Assembly: GCA_963728985.1 (NCBI GenBank)
Contig: CAVSME010000003.1
Coordinates: forward strand, 1,116,001-1,180,000
Length of the DNA stretch: 64,000 bases
Direction of reading: 5' to 3'
Origin: DASXAI01 sp963728985
Lineage (GTDB): Bacteria; Actinomycetota; Acidimicrobiia; Acidimicrobiales; Ilumatobacteraceae
The notes beneath the pieces were generated by a model. That model was not told the DNA's origin, searched no databases, and was given only the letters and a program-made list of their open reading frames with translations. The position numbers and the translations under genes are program-made. Below are positions 8,510 to 16,233 of the stretch, one piece after another; position 1 is the stretch's first letter, and each line of letters starts with the position of its first letter.

Positions 8510-8923
8510 CTAGAACCGCATGCCGTAGGCGTAGCCGTGGTTGTTGGTGCGCACGTGGGAGTCGCCGCCCGCCGGCGCCGCCCCCACCTTCCCGAGGATG
8601 ATGACGCCCGTCGGGCAGCGGTCCACGCACAGGGCGCAGCGGGTGCACACGTCGTCGTCGATGATGAACAACACGTGGTCGCTCGGGTCCTCGCCAGGCT
8701 GGTCGGTGCCGACCGACTCGGCCACCGCGTCAGGCGTGACCATGTGGATGCACTTCCACGGGCAGATGTCGACGCAGCCCTCGCACATGATGCACTCGGA
8801 CTGGTCGATGTGGATGAACTGCTTGGGCTTGACCGCCTTGGTGAGGTAGTCGGCGTCGACCTCGACGAGCTGGTACTCGTCACTCCACTCCGGCATGGGC
8901 GGGTTGGCATCGGTTCTGGCCAT
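8510..8923 (-). CDS. Dicluster ferredoxin embedded in the bc-complex operon
   Basis: The 137-aa protein has two 4Fe-4S cysteine sets: CIMCEGCVDICPWKC (about residues 44-58) and CTRCALCVDRCP (about residues 92-103), separated by an insertion of about 35 residues. Its ATG at 8923 lies one base after the stop of the upstream membrane protein, and it is followed 14 bp later by cytochrome b. A soluble ferredoxin is not a standard bc subunit, so the gene may deliver or accept electrons at the quinol reductase or at complex I. That role is inference. Confidence 0.88.
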   Translation of the reverse strand: MARTDANPPMPEWSDEYQLVEVDADYLTKAVKPKQFIHIDQSECIMCEGCVDICPWKCIHMVTPDAVAESVGTDQPGEDPSDHVLFIIDDDVCTRCALCVDRCPTGVIILGKVGAAPAGGDSHVRTNNHGYAYGMRF

Positions 8924-8924
8924 C

Positions 8925-9404
8925 TCAACCCTTCCTGACGAGCGGCCGGCCGAAGGTGGACGTCGGGAGCTCGGCCGGCGCCTTGGCCCGGCCCCGCTTC
9001 TGCCACCACGAGAAGATGAAGATCTGCAGGCCGAGGAAGAACCCGTAGATGCCGACGACGATGATGTCGCCCAGCGCCTGGAAGGTGACATCGAACGGCA
9101 ACAATGAGGTGGTCCAGACTTCGGCGGCGGAGTTGTGCCCGACCCAGATGCGGTCGGCCCGCCAGTTGAGCTGGTTCTGCTCGTGGGTGAGCCACTGGTG
9201 GGGCACCACGCCGTAGGCGAGGAAGAACAGGGCAAAGACGTAGGCGGCGGCCAGCATGGCCTGCCCCCAGGTGAGGGGTGACCCGACCGGGCGCCGCTTC
9301 CCGTAGGGGATGGCAACGAGAGTGAGTGCGACGGTGCCCACGAACGCCACGATGAACTGGACGTTCATCCCCGGCCACTTGAGCACGTCGATCGCCACGA
9401 TCAC
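8925..9404 (-). CDS. Conserved membrane protein heading the bc-complex/nuo operon, function unknown
   Basis: The 159-aa protein has three predicted membrane helices (about residues 15-33, 47-66 and 112-131) with a long loop rich in Trp, His and Asn between the second and third. It ends in a basic tail with no cofactor motif. A GAGGAGG ribosome-binding site 10-12 bases upstream supports the GTG start at 9404. It is the first gene of the operon and abuts the ferredoxin gene. It may be an accessory subunit of the split cytochrome b complex. No named family was recognised. Confidence 0.82.
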   Translation of the reverse strand: MIVAIDVLKWPGMNVQFIVAFVGTVALTLVAIPYGKRRPVGSPLTWGQAMLAAAYVFALFFLAYGVVPHQWLTHEQNQLNWRADRIWVGHNSAAEVWTTSLLPFDVTFQALGDIIVVGIYGFFLGLQIFIFSWWQKRGRAKAPAELPTSTFGRPLVRKG

Positions 9405-9584
9405 GCCGGGCAGCTCCTCCTCGTGAATCTGCTCACAACACTAGCCACAGGGCCGTCCTCTCAGACCATACGGGGCAGCACGCCGTTCGGTGTCTAGCAC
9501 CGAGCCTCCTACCCGCCGAATCCACCCCGACGAAGCTTGCGACCTGATTCACGAGCGTAGGGAGGCGGCCTCTACGATGGCGAC
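9405..9584. promoter_or_regulatory. Divergent promoter region between the bc/nuo operon and a cytochrome c gene
   Basis: This 180-bp gap separates two outward-facing electron-transport operons. On the plus strand, TACGAT at 9573-9578 lies 6 bp before the GTG at 9585, consistent with a leaderless transcript. On the minus strand the first gene has a normal GAGGAGG site, so its transcription start must lie further into the gap. No clear -35 pair or operator palindrome was identified. Confidence 0.5.
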
Positions 9585-10358
9585 GTGACGGAGATCCCCG
9601 AGCACCTCCTGAAGCGATCGCGTGAACGCAGAGCAGCGCTCGGGCTCGGCGGCGACGAGGCGGCAGCACCGGCGGAGGCCAGCAGCGCTCCGGCTCCCGC
9701 CGCGGGAGCAGCCGCGCCCGCCGTGCCGGCGGCAGCCGCCGCCCCCCGTCCCGCCCGCGCCGCCCCGGCGGCCCCGCCCCCCCGCAAGCCCGACCCGCCC
9801 TACATCGCCGCCGCTAAGCGCCGGCGCCGGATCCCTTTCTGGGCCATGCCCGTCGTCGGTCTCCTGCCGCTGTGGGCCTACATGTACGCGCGGGGCCTGG
9901 AGCCGCCGTCCAAGGAGCTCGGCGGGCCGTTGGGCCAGGGTCAGGTCATCTTCGCCAGCAAGTGCTCGTCCTGCCACGGCGCCAACGGCGAAGGCGGAGT
10001 CGGGTACCCCCTCGCTGATGGGGCCGTCGACAAGTCGTTCGACAAGATCGCTGACCAGCTCACCTTCGTCTACACGGGCAACAAGCCGTACGTCGGCAAG
10101 CCCTACGGCACCGGCCTGCACATCGGCGGCCAGCGGGGCGCCGGCGGGGCCATGCCGGCCTGGGGCGAGGAAGCCGGGGGGGAGCTCAGTGACGGCGAGA
10201 TCCTCGCCGTCGTCTGCTACGAGCGCTACGGCCTCGGGGGCGGTGACCTCGAGTCGCCCGATTACCTCAACTACTGCGCGCCCGATGCCCCCAACTTCGC
10301 CATCGTGGAAGACGGCGGGTTCGCCGCCGCCAACGTCCCCATCAAGCTGAACGGCTAA
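9585..10358 (+). CDS. Membrane-anchored monoheme cytochrome c
   Basis: The 257-aa protein begins MTEIPEHLLKRSRERRAALG, followed by an Ala/Pro-rich stretch to about residue 70. One membrane helix follows (about residues 83-100), then a class-I-like cytochrome c domain with one CSSCH haem site near residue 127. A candidate axial methionine is in GAMPAWG. The N-terminal peptide matches that of the cytochrome b C-terminal subunit across the divergent promoter. It is probably another haem subunit or electron carrier of the same respiratory chain. Confidence 0.88.
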   Translation: MTEIPEHLLKRSRERRAALGLGGDEAAAPAEASSAPAPAAGAAAPAVPAAAAAPRPARAAPAAPPPRKPDPPYIAAAKRRRRIPFWAMPVVGLLPLWAYMYARGLEPPSKELGGPLGQGQVIFASKCSSCHGANGEGGVGYPLADGAVDKSFDKIADQLTFVYTGNKPYVGKPYGTGLHIGGQRGAGGAMPAWGEEAGGELSDGEILAVVCYERYGLGGGDLESPDYLNYCAPDAPNFAIVEDGGFAAANVPIKLNG

Positions 10359-10362
10359 CCCG

Positions 10363-11628
10363 TTGGCCGACGGCAGCGACGGTCGGCCCGGCGTGGAGGT
10401 CCTCGTCGTCGGTGGCGGTCCGGCCGGTGCGGCCACCGGGTACTGGCTGGCGCAGGCCGGCCACGACGTGACCATCGTCGAGCGCAAGTCCTTCCCGCGG
10501 GAAAAGACGTGCGGCGACGGCCTCACCCCCCGAGCGGTGCGCCAGCTCGCCGACATGGGCCTGGCCGACCGCCTGGAGCAGTTCCACCGGTTCGAAGGGC
10601 TGCGGGCCACTGCCCACGGTCGGGCCCTGGAGCTGCCGTGGCCATCGCACCCCGAGTTCCCGCCCTATGGCTACGTCGTGCGCCGCCGCGACCTCGACGA
10701 GTTCGTGGCCGACAACGCCGTGAAGGCGGGGGCCACGCTGTGGCAGGGGGCCGAGGCGATCGCGCCGGTCGTGGACCGTGGCTTCGTGCGGGGCGCCGTC
10801 GTCCGCCGCCGGGATGGCGCCACGCCCGAGACGGTCCGGGCCCAGTACGTCGTCGTCGCCGACGGCGCCAACAGCCGCTTCGGCCGGGCCCTCGGCACGT
10901 TCCGCACCCGCGAGTGGCCCTACGGCACGGCGATCCGCGGCTACTGGGAGAGCCCCCTCCACGACGAGCCGTGGATCGAGTCCGCCCTCGACGTGAAGGA
11001 CCGCGCCGGCAACCCGTTGCCCGGCTACGGGTGGATCTTCCCGGTCGGCGACGGCACGGTGAACGTCGGCGTCGGGTTGCTGTCCACGTTCCGGGACTTC
11101 AAGCAGGTCAACACCACCAACCTCCTGCACGAGTACGTGGCCACGGCCCCGCCCTACTGGGAACTGCGGCCGGCGGAGGGCTGCGGCAAGCCGACCAGCG
11201 GCCGGCTGCCCATGGGGGGCTCGGTGGGCCCGAAGGCGGGCCCGACGTGGTTGGTGGTCGGCGACGCCGCCGGCACCGTCAACCCCTTCAACGGCGAGGG
11301 CATCGACTACGCCTACGAGACGGGCCGCATCGCCGCCGACGTCCTGCACGAGGCCCTGGCCGGCCGGGACCCGCTGGTGCTGACCACGTACGAGCGGCGC
11401 CTGCAGGAGACGTACGGGCTGTACTTCAAGGTGGGCCGGCTGTTCGCCAAGGTGATCGGCCGGCCGGTGCTCATGCGGGAGCTGACGCGCGTGGGGATGC
11501 GCAGCCGCACGCTCATGGAGTGGGTGCTGCGGATCATGGCCAACATCCTGCGCCCCGACGAGCTCGGCCCGGCCGAAGCGGCCTACAAAGCCGCCGCCGC
11601 CATCGTGCGCATGCTCCCCGCCGACTGA
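10363..11628 (+). CDS. Geranylgeranyl reductase family FAD-dependent oxidoreductase (menaquinone reductase-like)
   Basis: This 421-aa flavoprotein opens with the FAD-binding motif VVGGGPAGAATGYWLAQAG and later has CGDGLTPRAV and GDAAGTVNPFNGEGIDYA, typical of the geranylgeranyl reductase family. Actinobacterial members saturate a double bond in the isoprenoid tail of menaquinone (MenJ), which fits its place 4 bp after a cytochrome c gene and beside a quinol-oxidising complex. The start is TTG at 10363. Lipid or chlorophyll-type substrates cannot be excluded. Confidence 0.88.
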   Translation: MADGSDGRPGVEVLVVGGGPAGAATGYWLAQAGHDVTIVERKSFPREKTCGDGLTPRAVRQLADMGLADRLEQFHRFEGLRATAHGRALELPWPSHPEFPPYGYVVRRRDLDEFVADNAVKAGATLWQGAEAIAPVVDRGFVRGAVVRRRDGATPETVRAQYVVVADGANSRFGRALGTFRTREWPYGTAIRGYWESPLHDEPWIESALDVKDRAGNPLPGYGWIFPVGDGTVNVGVGLLSTFRDFKQVNTTNLLHEYVATAPPYWELRPAEGCGKPTSGRLPMGGSVGPKAGPTWLVVGDAAGTVNPFNGEGIDYAYETGRIAADVLHEALAGRDPLVLTTYERRLQETYGLYFKVGRLFAKVIGRPVLMRELTRVGMRSRTLMEWVLRIMANILRPDELGPAEAAYKAAAAIVRMLPAD

Positions 11629-11635
11629 CCGGTCT

Positions 11636-11731
11636 GCTGCCCAAAAGGGTTCTGGTCATGCGCCCGCACCTGTCAGGTGCAAGCGGCTGCCCAGAAGCAT
11701 TTCGGTCACGGGCGCCGCAACTGTGTTGCAC
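11636..11731 (+). repeat. Two tandem imperfect 50-bp units, each ending in a palindrome
   Basis: Unit 1 starts at 11636 and unit 2 at 11686. Both begin GCTGCCCA, then AAG and GGTCA blocks at the same offsets, and each ends in a hairpin. The first is GCACCT-gtc-AGGTGC (11666-11680) and the second GCAAC-tgt-GTTGC (11717-11729). The stem differs between copies by a compensated change (C to A on one side, G to T on the other). The second palindrome lies just upstream of the likely promoter of the AbiEi/DUF559 gene, so an operator role is plausible. Confidence 0.6.
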
Positions 11732-11751
11732 CCCTTGACGATGCTCGGCGC

Positions 11752-12669
11752 ATGGGACCTGAACTGCGCTCCCTTGCCGCACGGGCGGCCGAACAACACG
11801 GCGTGGTGAGCCGGCGCCAGGTGGTGGCGCTCGGCGTGAGTCGGCGCAGCCTCGCCCGGTCGCTGGAGGGCAGGTTGCTCGTGGAAGCGGGGAACCACTC
11901 GTGGCGCTTCGGCGGCACCCCGCTGTCGTGGCGAGGCGCGCTCCAGGCCGGCCTCTTCGATCTCGGCCCGCGCGCCCTCGTCGCCGGCCGGGCCGCAGCA
12001 GCGCTCCTTGGGCTCGACGGCTTCGGCGAGGGGCCGCTCGAGTTCGTCGTTCCCCGGGCCGAGCGCGGCCGGCGCACCAGTGGCCTCGTGCGGTCGACCC
12101 GGGACCTCGAACCGACCGACCGTGGCACGATCGACGGCCTCGCGTGCACCGTGGCCACGCTCACGGTGATCCACCTCGCCGGCTTCGCCGGTCGGAACGC
12201 CACGGCCAACGCCCTCGACAGCGCCATGCGCCTTCGGCTCACTTCCACCGAGCAGGTGGTCCGCCGGCTGGCGCAGGCCCGAGATCACGGTGTCGCCGGG
12301 GTCGAGCTCCTCGACGAGCTGCTGGTCGACGCCGGTGTCGAGAGCTGGCTGGAGCGGCGCTTCCTCGCCGTGCTCCGTTCCGCCGGCCTCCCTCTGCCTC
12401 AGCTGCAGCGCGTCTACCGGCGCGACGGCCGCCACGTGGCCCGGGTCGACTTCGACTTCGCCCCCTGGCCGGTGGTCGTGGAGGTCGGTGGCCAGAAGGG
12501 CTACCTCACCACCAGGGAGCGCCAGCGCCAGGAGCGGAGGCGCAACGAGCTCCACCTCCTCGGCAAGACCGTCTACTTCTTCTCCTACGAGGACGTGACG
12601 GAGGAGTCCGGCTACGTCGCCGCCACGGTGCGGTCGGCGCTCGACGCCACCTCGAGGGCGGCGTCATGA
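11752..12669 (+). CDS. AbiEi-like winged-helix / DUF559 (Vsr-like endonuclease fold) protein
   Basis: The 305-aa protein has an N-terminal winged-helix part (SRRQVVALGVSRRSLARSL) as in type IV antitoxin AbiEi. Its C-terminal 100 residues have the DUF559 pattern: RVDFDFAPWPVVVEVGG followed by RQERRRNELHLLGKTVYFF, a restriction-endonuclease-like core with Asp, Glu and Lys/Gln positions. Such genes are common and often multicopy in actinomycetes, and their role is not established. I chose ATG 11752 over an in-frame start at 11677, which would translate the palindromic repeats. The 3' end overlaps hemL by 58 bp on the opposite strand. Confidence 0.8.
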   Translation: MGPELRSLAARAAEQHGVVSRRQVVALGVSRRSLARSLEGRLLVEAGNHSWRFGGTPLSWRGALQAGLFDLGPRALVAGRAAAALLGLDGFGEGPLEFVVPRAERGRRTSGLVRSTRDLEPTDRGTIDGLACTVATLTVIHLAGFAGRNATANALDSAMRLRLTSTEQVVRRLAQARDHGVAGVELLDELLVDAGVESWLERRFLAVLRSAGLPLPQLQRVYRRDGRHVARVDFDFAPWPVVVEVGGQKGYLTTRERQRQERRRNELHLLGKTVYFFSYEDVTEESGYVAATVRSALDATSRAAS

Positions 12670-13904
12670 GCGGCGGCCAGCACCGCATCGATCACGGCGT
12701 CGTCGTGGGCCAGCCCGGGGAAGGCCACCTCGTAGGGCCCGGGCGCCATGGCCACGCCCCGCCGGAGCATGGCGTGGAAGAAGGCGGCGTACGTCGTGGT
12801 GTCCGTGGTGCGGGCGCCGTCGTAGTCGACGGCCGCGGTGGCGTGGAAGTGGAGCCCGTAGAGCGGACCGACCACGGGCACCGTGATCGGGATGCCGGCG
12901 GCGCCGATCGCCTCGGCCAGCCCAGTGCCCAGCCGTGCAGCGCGAGACGACAGCAGGGCGAAGAGGTCCTCGTCCAGCTCGCCCAGCGCGGCGAGGCCGG
13001 CCGCCGTGGCCAGCGGGTTCCCGGACAGCGTGCCGGCCTGGTACACGGGCCCGAGCGGAGCGAGGCAGACCATCACGTCCTCGCGGCCACCGAAGGCGGC
13101 GATCGGCAGCCCGCCGCCGATGACCTTGCCGAAGCAGGTGAGGTCGGGCCGCACCCCGTACGCGCCCTGCGCGCCGCCGAGCCCCAGCCGGAACCCGGTG
13201 ATCACCTCGTCGAAGATGAGGAGGGCGCCGGCGGCGTCACACGCCGCCCGCAGCTCCTCGAGGAAGCCGGGCGCCGGCGCCACCAGGCCCATGTTGGCGG
13301 CGACGGGCTCCACGATGACGCAGGCCACCGTCTCGTCGAGCGGGGGCACCACGTTGTAGGGCGCCACCACCGTCTCGCTCACGGCGGCGTCGGTGACGCC
13401 GGCCGAGCCGGACAGCCCGAGCGTCGCCACCCCGCTGCCCCCTTCGGCCAGGAGGGCGTCGCTGTGTCCGTGGTAGTTGCCGGCGAACTTCACGATGCGG
13501 GCCCGCCCGGTGAACCCACGGGCCACCCGGATGGCGGTCATGGTGGCTTCGGTGCCCGAGCTGACCAGCCGCAGACGCTCGACCGTCGGAACGTGCTCGC
13601 GGATGGCTTCGGCCAGGAGGGTCTCTCGCATCGTCGGCGCGCCGTACGACGTGCCGTCGGTGGCGGCGTCCTGCACCGCCTTCACCACCGCCGGGTGGGC
13701 GTGGCCGAGGATGATGGCCCCGTAGCTCTGCACGAGATCGATGTAGCGGGTGCCCTCCACGTCCCACACGTACGGGCCCTCGGCCCGGGCCACGAAGTAG
13801 GGCGAGCCTCCGACGGACCGGAACGCCCGGACGGGCGAGCTCACGCCGCCCGGGATCACCGCTGCGGCGCGCTCGAACGCGGCGGCGTTGGTGAGGCCGC
13901 TCAC
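12612..13904 (-). CDS. hemL: Glutamate-1-semialdehyde 2,1-aminomutase
   Basis: HemL converts glutamate-1-semialdehyde to 5-aminolevulinate, using PLP. The 430-aa product has the class-III aminotransferase fold with SSGTEATMTAIR, NYHGHSD and the PLP lysine in CFGKVIGGGLP (K260). The GTG start at 13904 overlaps the hemB stop (GTGA). The 3' end runs 58 bp into the convergent AbiEi/DUF559 gene, so the last 15-20 residues of one or both proteins are probably unconstrained. Confidence 0.95.
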   Translation of the reverse strand: MSGLTNAAAFERAAAVIPGGVSSPVRAFRSVGGSPYFVARAEGPYVWDVEGTRYIDLVQSYGAIILGHAHPAVVKAVQDAATDGTSYGAPTMRETLLAEAIREHVPTVERLRLVSSGTEATMTAIRVARGFTGRARIVKFAGNYHGHSDALLAEGGSGVATLGLSGSAGVTDAAVSETVVAPYNVVPPLDETVACVIVEPVAANMGLVAPAPGFLEELRAACDAAGALLIFDEVITGFRLGLGGAQGAYGVRPDLTCFGKVIGGGLPIAAFGGREDVMVCLAPLGPVYQAGTLSGNPLATAAGLAALGELDEDLFALLSSRAARLGTGLAEAIGAAGIPITVPVVGPLYGLHFHATAAVDYDGARTTDTTTYAAFFHAMLRRGVAMAPGPYEVAFPGLAHDDAVIDAVLAAAHDAALEVASSADRTVAAT

Positions 13905-14881
13905 GCCAGCCACTCGGCCAGATCGCGCGCCAGGTACGTGAGGATGATGTCGGCGCCGGCCCGCTTGATGGCGGTGAGGTGCTCGATGGCCACGGCGTTG
14001 CCGTCGATCCACCCGTTGGCCGCCGCCGCCTTGATCATGGCGTACTCGCCCGACACGTGGTACGCCGCCACCGGCACGTCCACCGCCGCCTTCACGGCGG
14101 CCAGCACGTCCAGATACGCCAGCGCCGGCTTCACCATGACCATGTCGGCGCCCTGGTCCAGATCGGCGCGCACCTCGGCGAGGGCCTCGCGGCCGTTGTG
14201 CCAGTCCTGCTGGTACCCCTTGCGATCGCCGCCGCCGACGATGCGCACGTCGACGGCGTCCCGGAACGGCCCGTAGAGGGCGGACGCGTACTTGGCCGAG
14301 TAGGCGAGGATGGCGGTGTCGCCGTGCCCGGTGCCATCCAGCGCGGCGCGGATGGCTCCCACTTGGCCGTCCATCATCCCCGACGGCGCTACGACGTGGG
14401 CACCGGCATCTGCCTGGGCAACCGCGGCGCGCGCATAGAGCTCGATGGTGGCGTCGTTGTCGACGTCGCCCGCCGCCGTGAGCACCCCGCAGTGGCCGTG
14501 GTCGGTGTACTCGTCGAGGCAGTTGTCGGCCATGAGCACGAGGCGATCGCCGACCTCGTCACGCAAGTCACGCAGGGCGACCTGCACGATGCCGTCGGGG
14601 TTCCACGCCTCCGAGCCCACGGCGTCCTTGTGCGCGGGAACCCCGAACAGGATCACACCGGGCACGCCCAAGGCGGCGAGGCTGGCGACCTCCTTGCGCA
14701 GGCTCTCGCGCGTGTGCTGCACCACGCCGGGCAGCGACACGATCGGTTGTGGCTCGGTGATGCCCTCGCGCACGAAGAGCGGCGCGACGACGTCGTCGAC
14801 ACCGAGGCGGGTCTCGGCCACCAACCGGCGCAGGGCCGGCGTGGTGCGCAAGCGGCGGGGCCGGTGCTGGGGGAAGGCCAC
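13901..14881 (-). CDS. hemB: Delta-aminolevulinic acid dehydratase (porphobilinogen synthase)
   Basis: HemB condenses two 5-aminolevulinates to porphobilinogen. The 326-aa protein has both active-site lysine regions (AYSAKYASA and MVKPALAYLD). The metal loop reads NCLDEYTDHGHCG, giving Cys121, Asp123 and Cys131. Zinc enzymes have three Cys at these positions, while magnesium enzymes have Ala/Asp/Asp, so this site is a hybrid. The GTG start at 14881 is the head of the hemB-hemL pair. Confidence 0.95.
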   Translation of the reverse strand: MAFPQHRPRRLRTTPALRRLVAETRLGVDDVVAPLFVREGITEPQPIVSLPGVVQHTRESLRKEVASLAALGVPGVILFGVPAHKDAVGSEAWNPDGIVQVALRDLRDEVGDRLVLMADNCLDEYTDHGHCGVLTAAGDVDNDATIELYARAAVAQADAGAHVVAPSGMMDGQVGAIRAALDGTGHGDTAILAYSAKYASALYGPFRDAVDVRIVGGGDRKGYQQDWHNGREALAEVRADLDQGADMVMVKPALAYLDVLAAVKAAVDVPVAAYHVSGEYAMIKAAAANGWIDGNAVAIEHLTAIKRAGADIILTYLARDLAEWLA

Positions 14882-14890
14882 GCCCCGATC

Positions 14891-15568
14891 CTACGACTGC
14901 GCCCGGCGAGCCACGCCCGCGCCGAGGTCGGCGAGGGTGACATCGGCCAGCGACGTCACGACGAGGTCAGCGACGCCGAAGTCGTGGTGGGCCGACATCG
15001 GTCCGGGGACAGCCACCGTGTAGAGGCCGGCCCGGTGCGCCGCCGTCAGCCCGATCTCGGTGTCCTCCAAGCCCACCGTCGTGGCCGGCGACGCCCCGAG
15101 GGCGGCCACCGCTCGCTGGTAGGCCTCGGGCTCGGGCTTCGGCTGCCGCAGCTCCTCCACCGTCACCACCACGTCGAACCGGTCGGCCAGTCCGAGCCGG
15201 TCGAGGTTGCCCATCACCCACGAACGCGGCGAGTTCGACGCCATGCCGCACGGGACGCCAGCGGCGTGGGCGGCATCGAGCAGGACGTCCACACCGGGGA
15301 GCAGCGCCAGCACCGCCATCAGCTGGTCGCTGTGACCCTGGCGGGCCGCTCGGAGCATGGCATGGTCGAGCGATCGCCCGACCGCCGCCTCCAGCGCCGC
15401 CGGCCAGTCGGGCGCCTCGGCGGCACCCACCACCGGCAGCCACTCCTCGACGGTCAGATCGACGCCGTGGTCGCGGAAGACCCGCTGCACCGACTCGAAC
15501 ACCACGGTCTCGGTGTCGCAGATGAGGCCGTCGAAGTCGAAGACGAGCGCGGCAGGAAGGGCGCTCAA
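14891..15568 (-). CDS. HAD-superfamily phosphatase (beta-phosphoglucomutase/phosphatase type)
   Basis: The 225-aa protein shows all HAD motifs: DFDGLICDTE near the N-terminus with the nucleophile Asp, ASNSPRSW (motif II), KPEPEAYQ (motif III Lys) and GLEDTEIGLTAA (motif IV). The start is inferred as TTG at 15568, overlapping the TetR stop as TTGA. It is the last gene of the exporter-regulator operon. The substrate is not evident, and sugar phosphates are the usual guess for this subfamily. Confidence 0.85.
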   Translation of the reverse strand: MSALPAALVFDFDGLICDTETVVFESVQRVFRDHGVDLTVEEWLPVVGAAEAPDWPAALEAAVGRSLDHAMLRAARQGHSDQLMAVLALLPGVDVLLDAAHAAGVPCGMASNSPRSWVMGNLDRLGLADRFDVVVTVEELRQPKPEPEAYQRAVAALGASPATTVGLEDTEIGLTAAHRAGLYTVAVPGPMSAHHDFGVADLVVTSLADVTLADLGAGVARRAQS

Positions 15569-16233
15569 CGACGCGGAGCCCGCGAGCGCCGGGCGGCGGC
15601 CCGCTTCGGGCACAGCGCTTCCCGCCACGGGCCGGCCAGCAGGATCAGCTGCTCGTCCACCGTGGGCCAGGGGAACGCCGGCATCGAGATCCGCAGCGAC
15701 GTGATGCCGTGCACCCCGGCCCAGATGGCGCACGTCATGGCGTACGGGTCCGGCCGTTCCACGCCCGGGGCGGCCATGGCGAGCACCCGCTCCACCGTCT
15801 CCTGCAGGTGGTTGAAGGCGGCGGCGCCGGCCACGGCGGGCCCGTCGAGATCGTGGTCCTTCTTGCGGTCGTCCTTGCACATGAACAGCAGCCGGTAGTG
15901 CTCGGGATGGGCGAGGCCGAAGGCCACGTAGGCGTGGCCCTTGCGGAGGATCTCGTCGAAGGGATCCTCGGCCCCGGCGGCGGCGGTCTCGAGGGCGGCG
16001 TCGAGGCGGCCGAACACGGACTCCACGACCGACAGGATCAGCGTGTCCTTGTCGGCGAAGTGCCGGTAGATCGACGGCGCCGTGACGCCCACCCGGTGGG
16101 CGATGGCGCGGATCGAGACCGCCGATTCGTCGGCGGTCTCGACCAGCAGTTCCTCGGCGGCGGCGAGGATCTCGCCCCGGAGGCGTTCTCCCTCACCGCG
16201 CCGGGCCCGGGGGCGGGCGTCGGTCGTGCTCAC
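15565..16233 (-). CDS. TetR/AcrR family transcriptional regulator
   Basis: The 222-aa protein has an N-terminal helix-turn-helix (about residues 25-70) with the TetR signature IRAIAHRVGVTAPSIYRHFADKDTL and a C-terminal ligand-binding domain with MCKDDRKKDHDLDG. The GTG start at 16233 overlaps the MMPL exporter stop by 4 bp, so it is cotranscribed with the pump. It probably represses the operon through the palindrome at 18514-18538. The inducer is unknown. Confidence 0.88.
   Translation of the reverse strand: MSTTDARPRARRGEGERLRGEILAAAEELLVETADESAVSIRAIAHRVGVTAPSIYRHFADKDTLILSVVESVFGRLDAALETAAAGAEDPFDEILRKGHAYVAFGLAHPEHYRLLFMCKDDRKKDHDLDGPAVAGAAAFNHLQETVERVLAMAAPGVERPDPYAMTCAIWAGVHGITSLRISMPAFPWPTVDEQLILLAGPWREALCPKRAAARRSRAPRR

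Noticed and set aside
11677..11751. Extended N-terminus of the AbiEi/DUF559 protein
   Set aside because: The extension would translate the tandem palindromic repeat and has no ribosome-binding site; the domain begins at the ATG at 11752.
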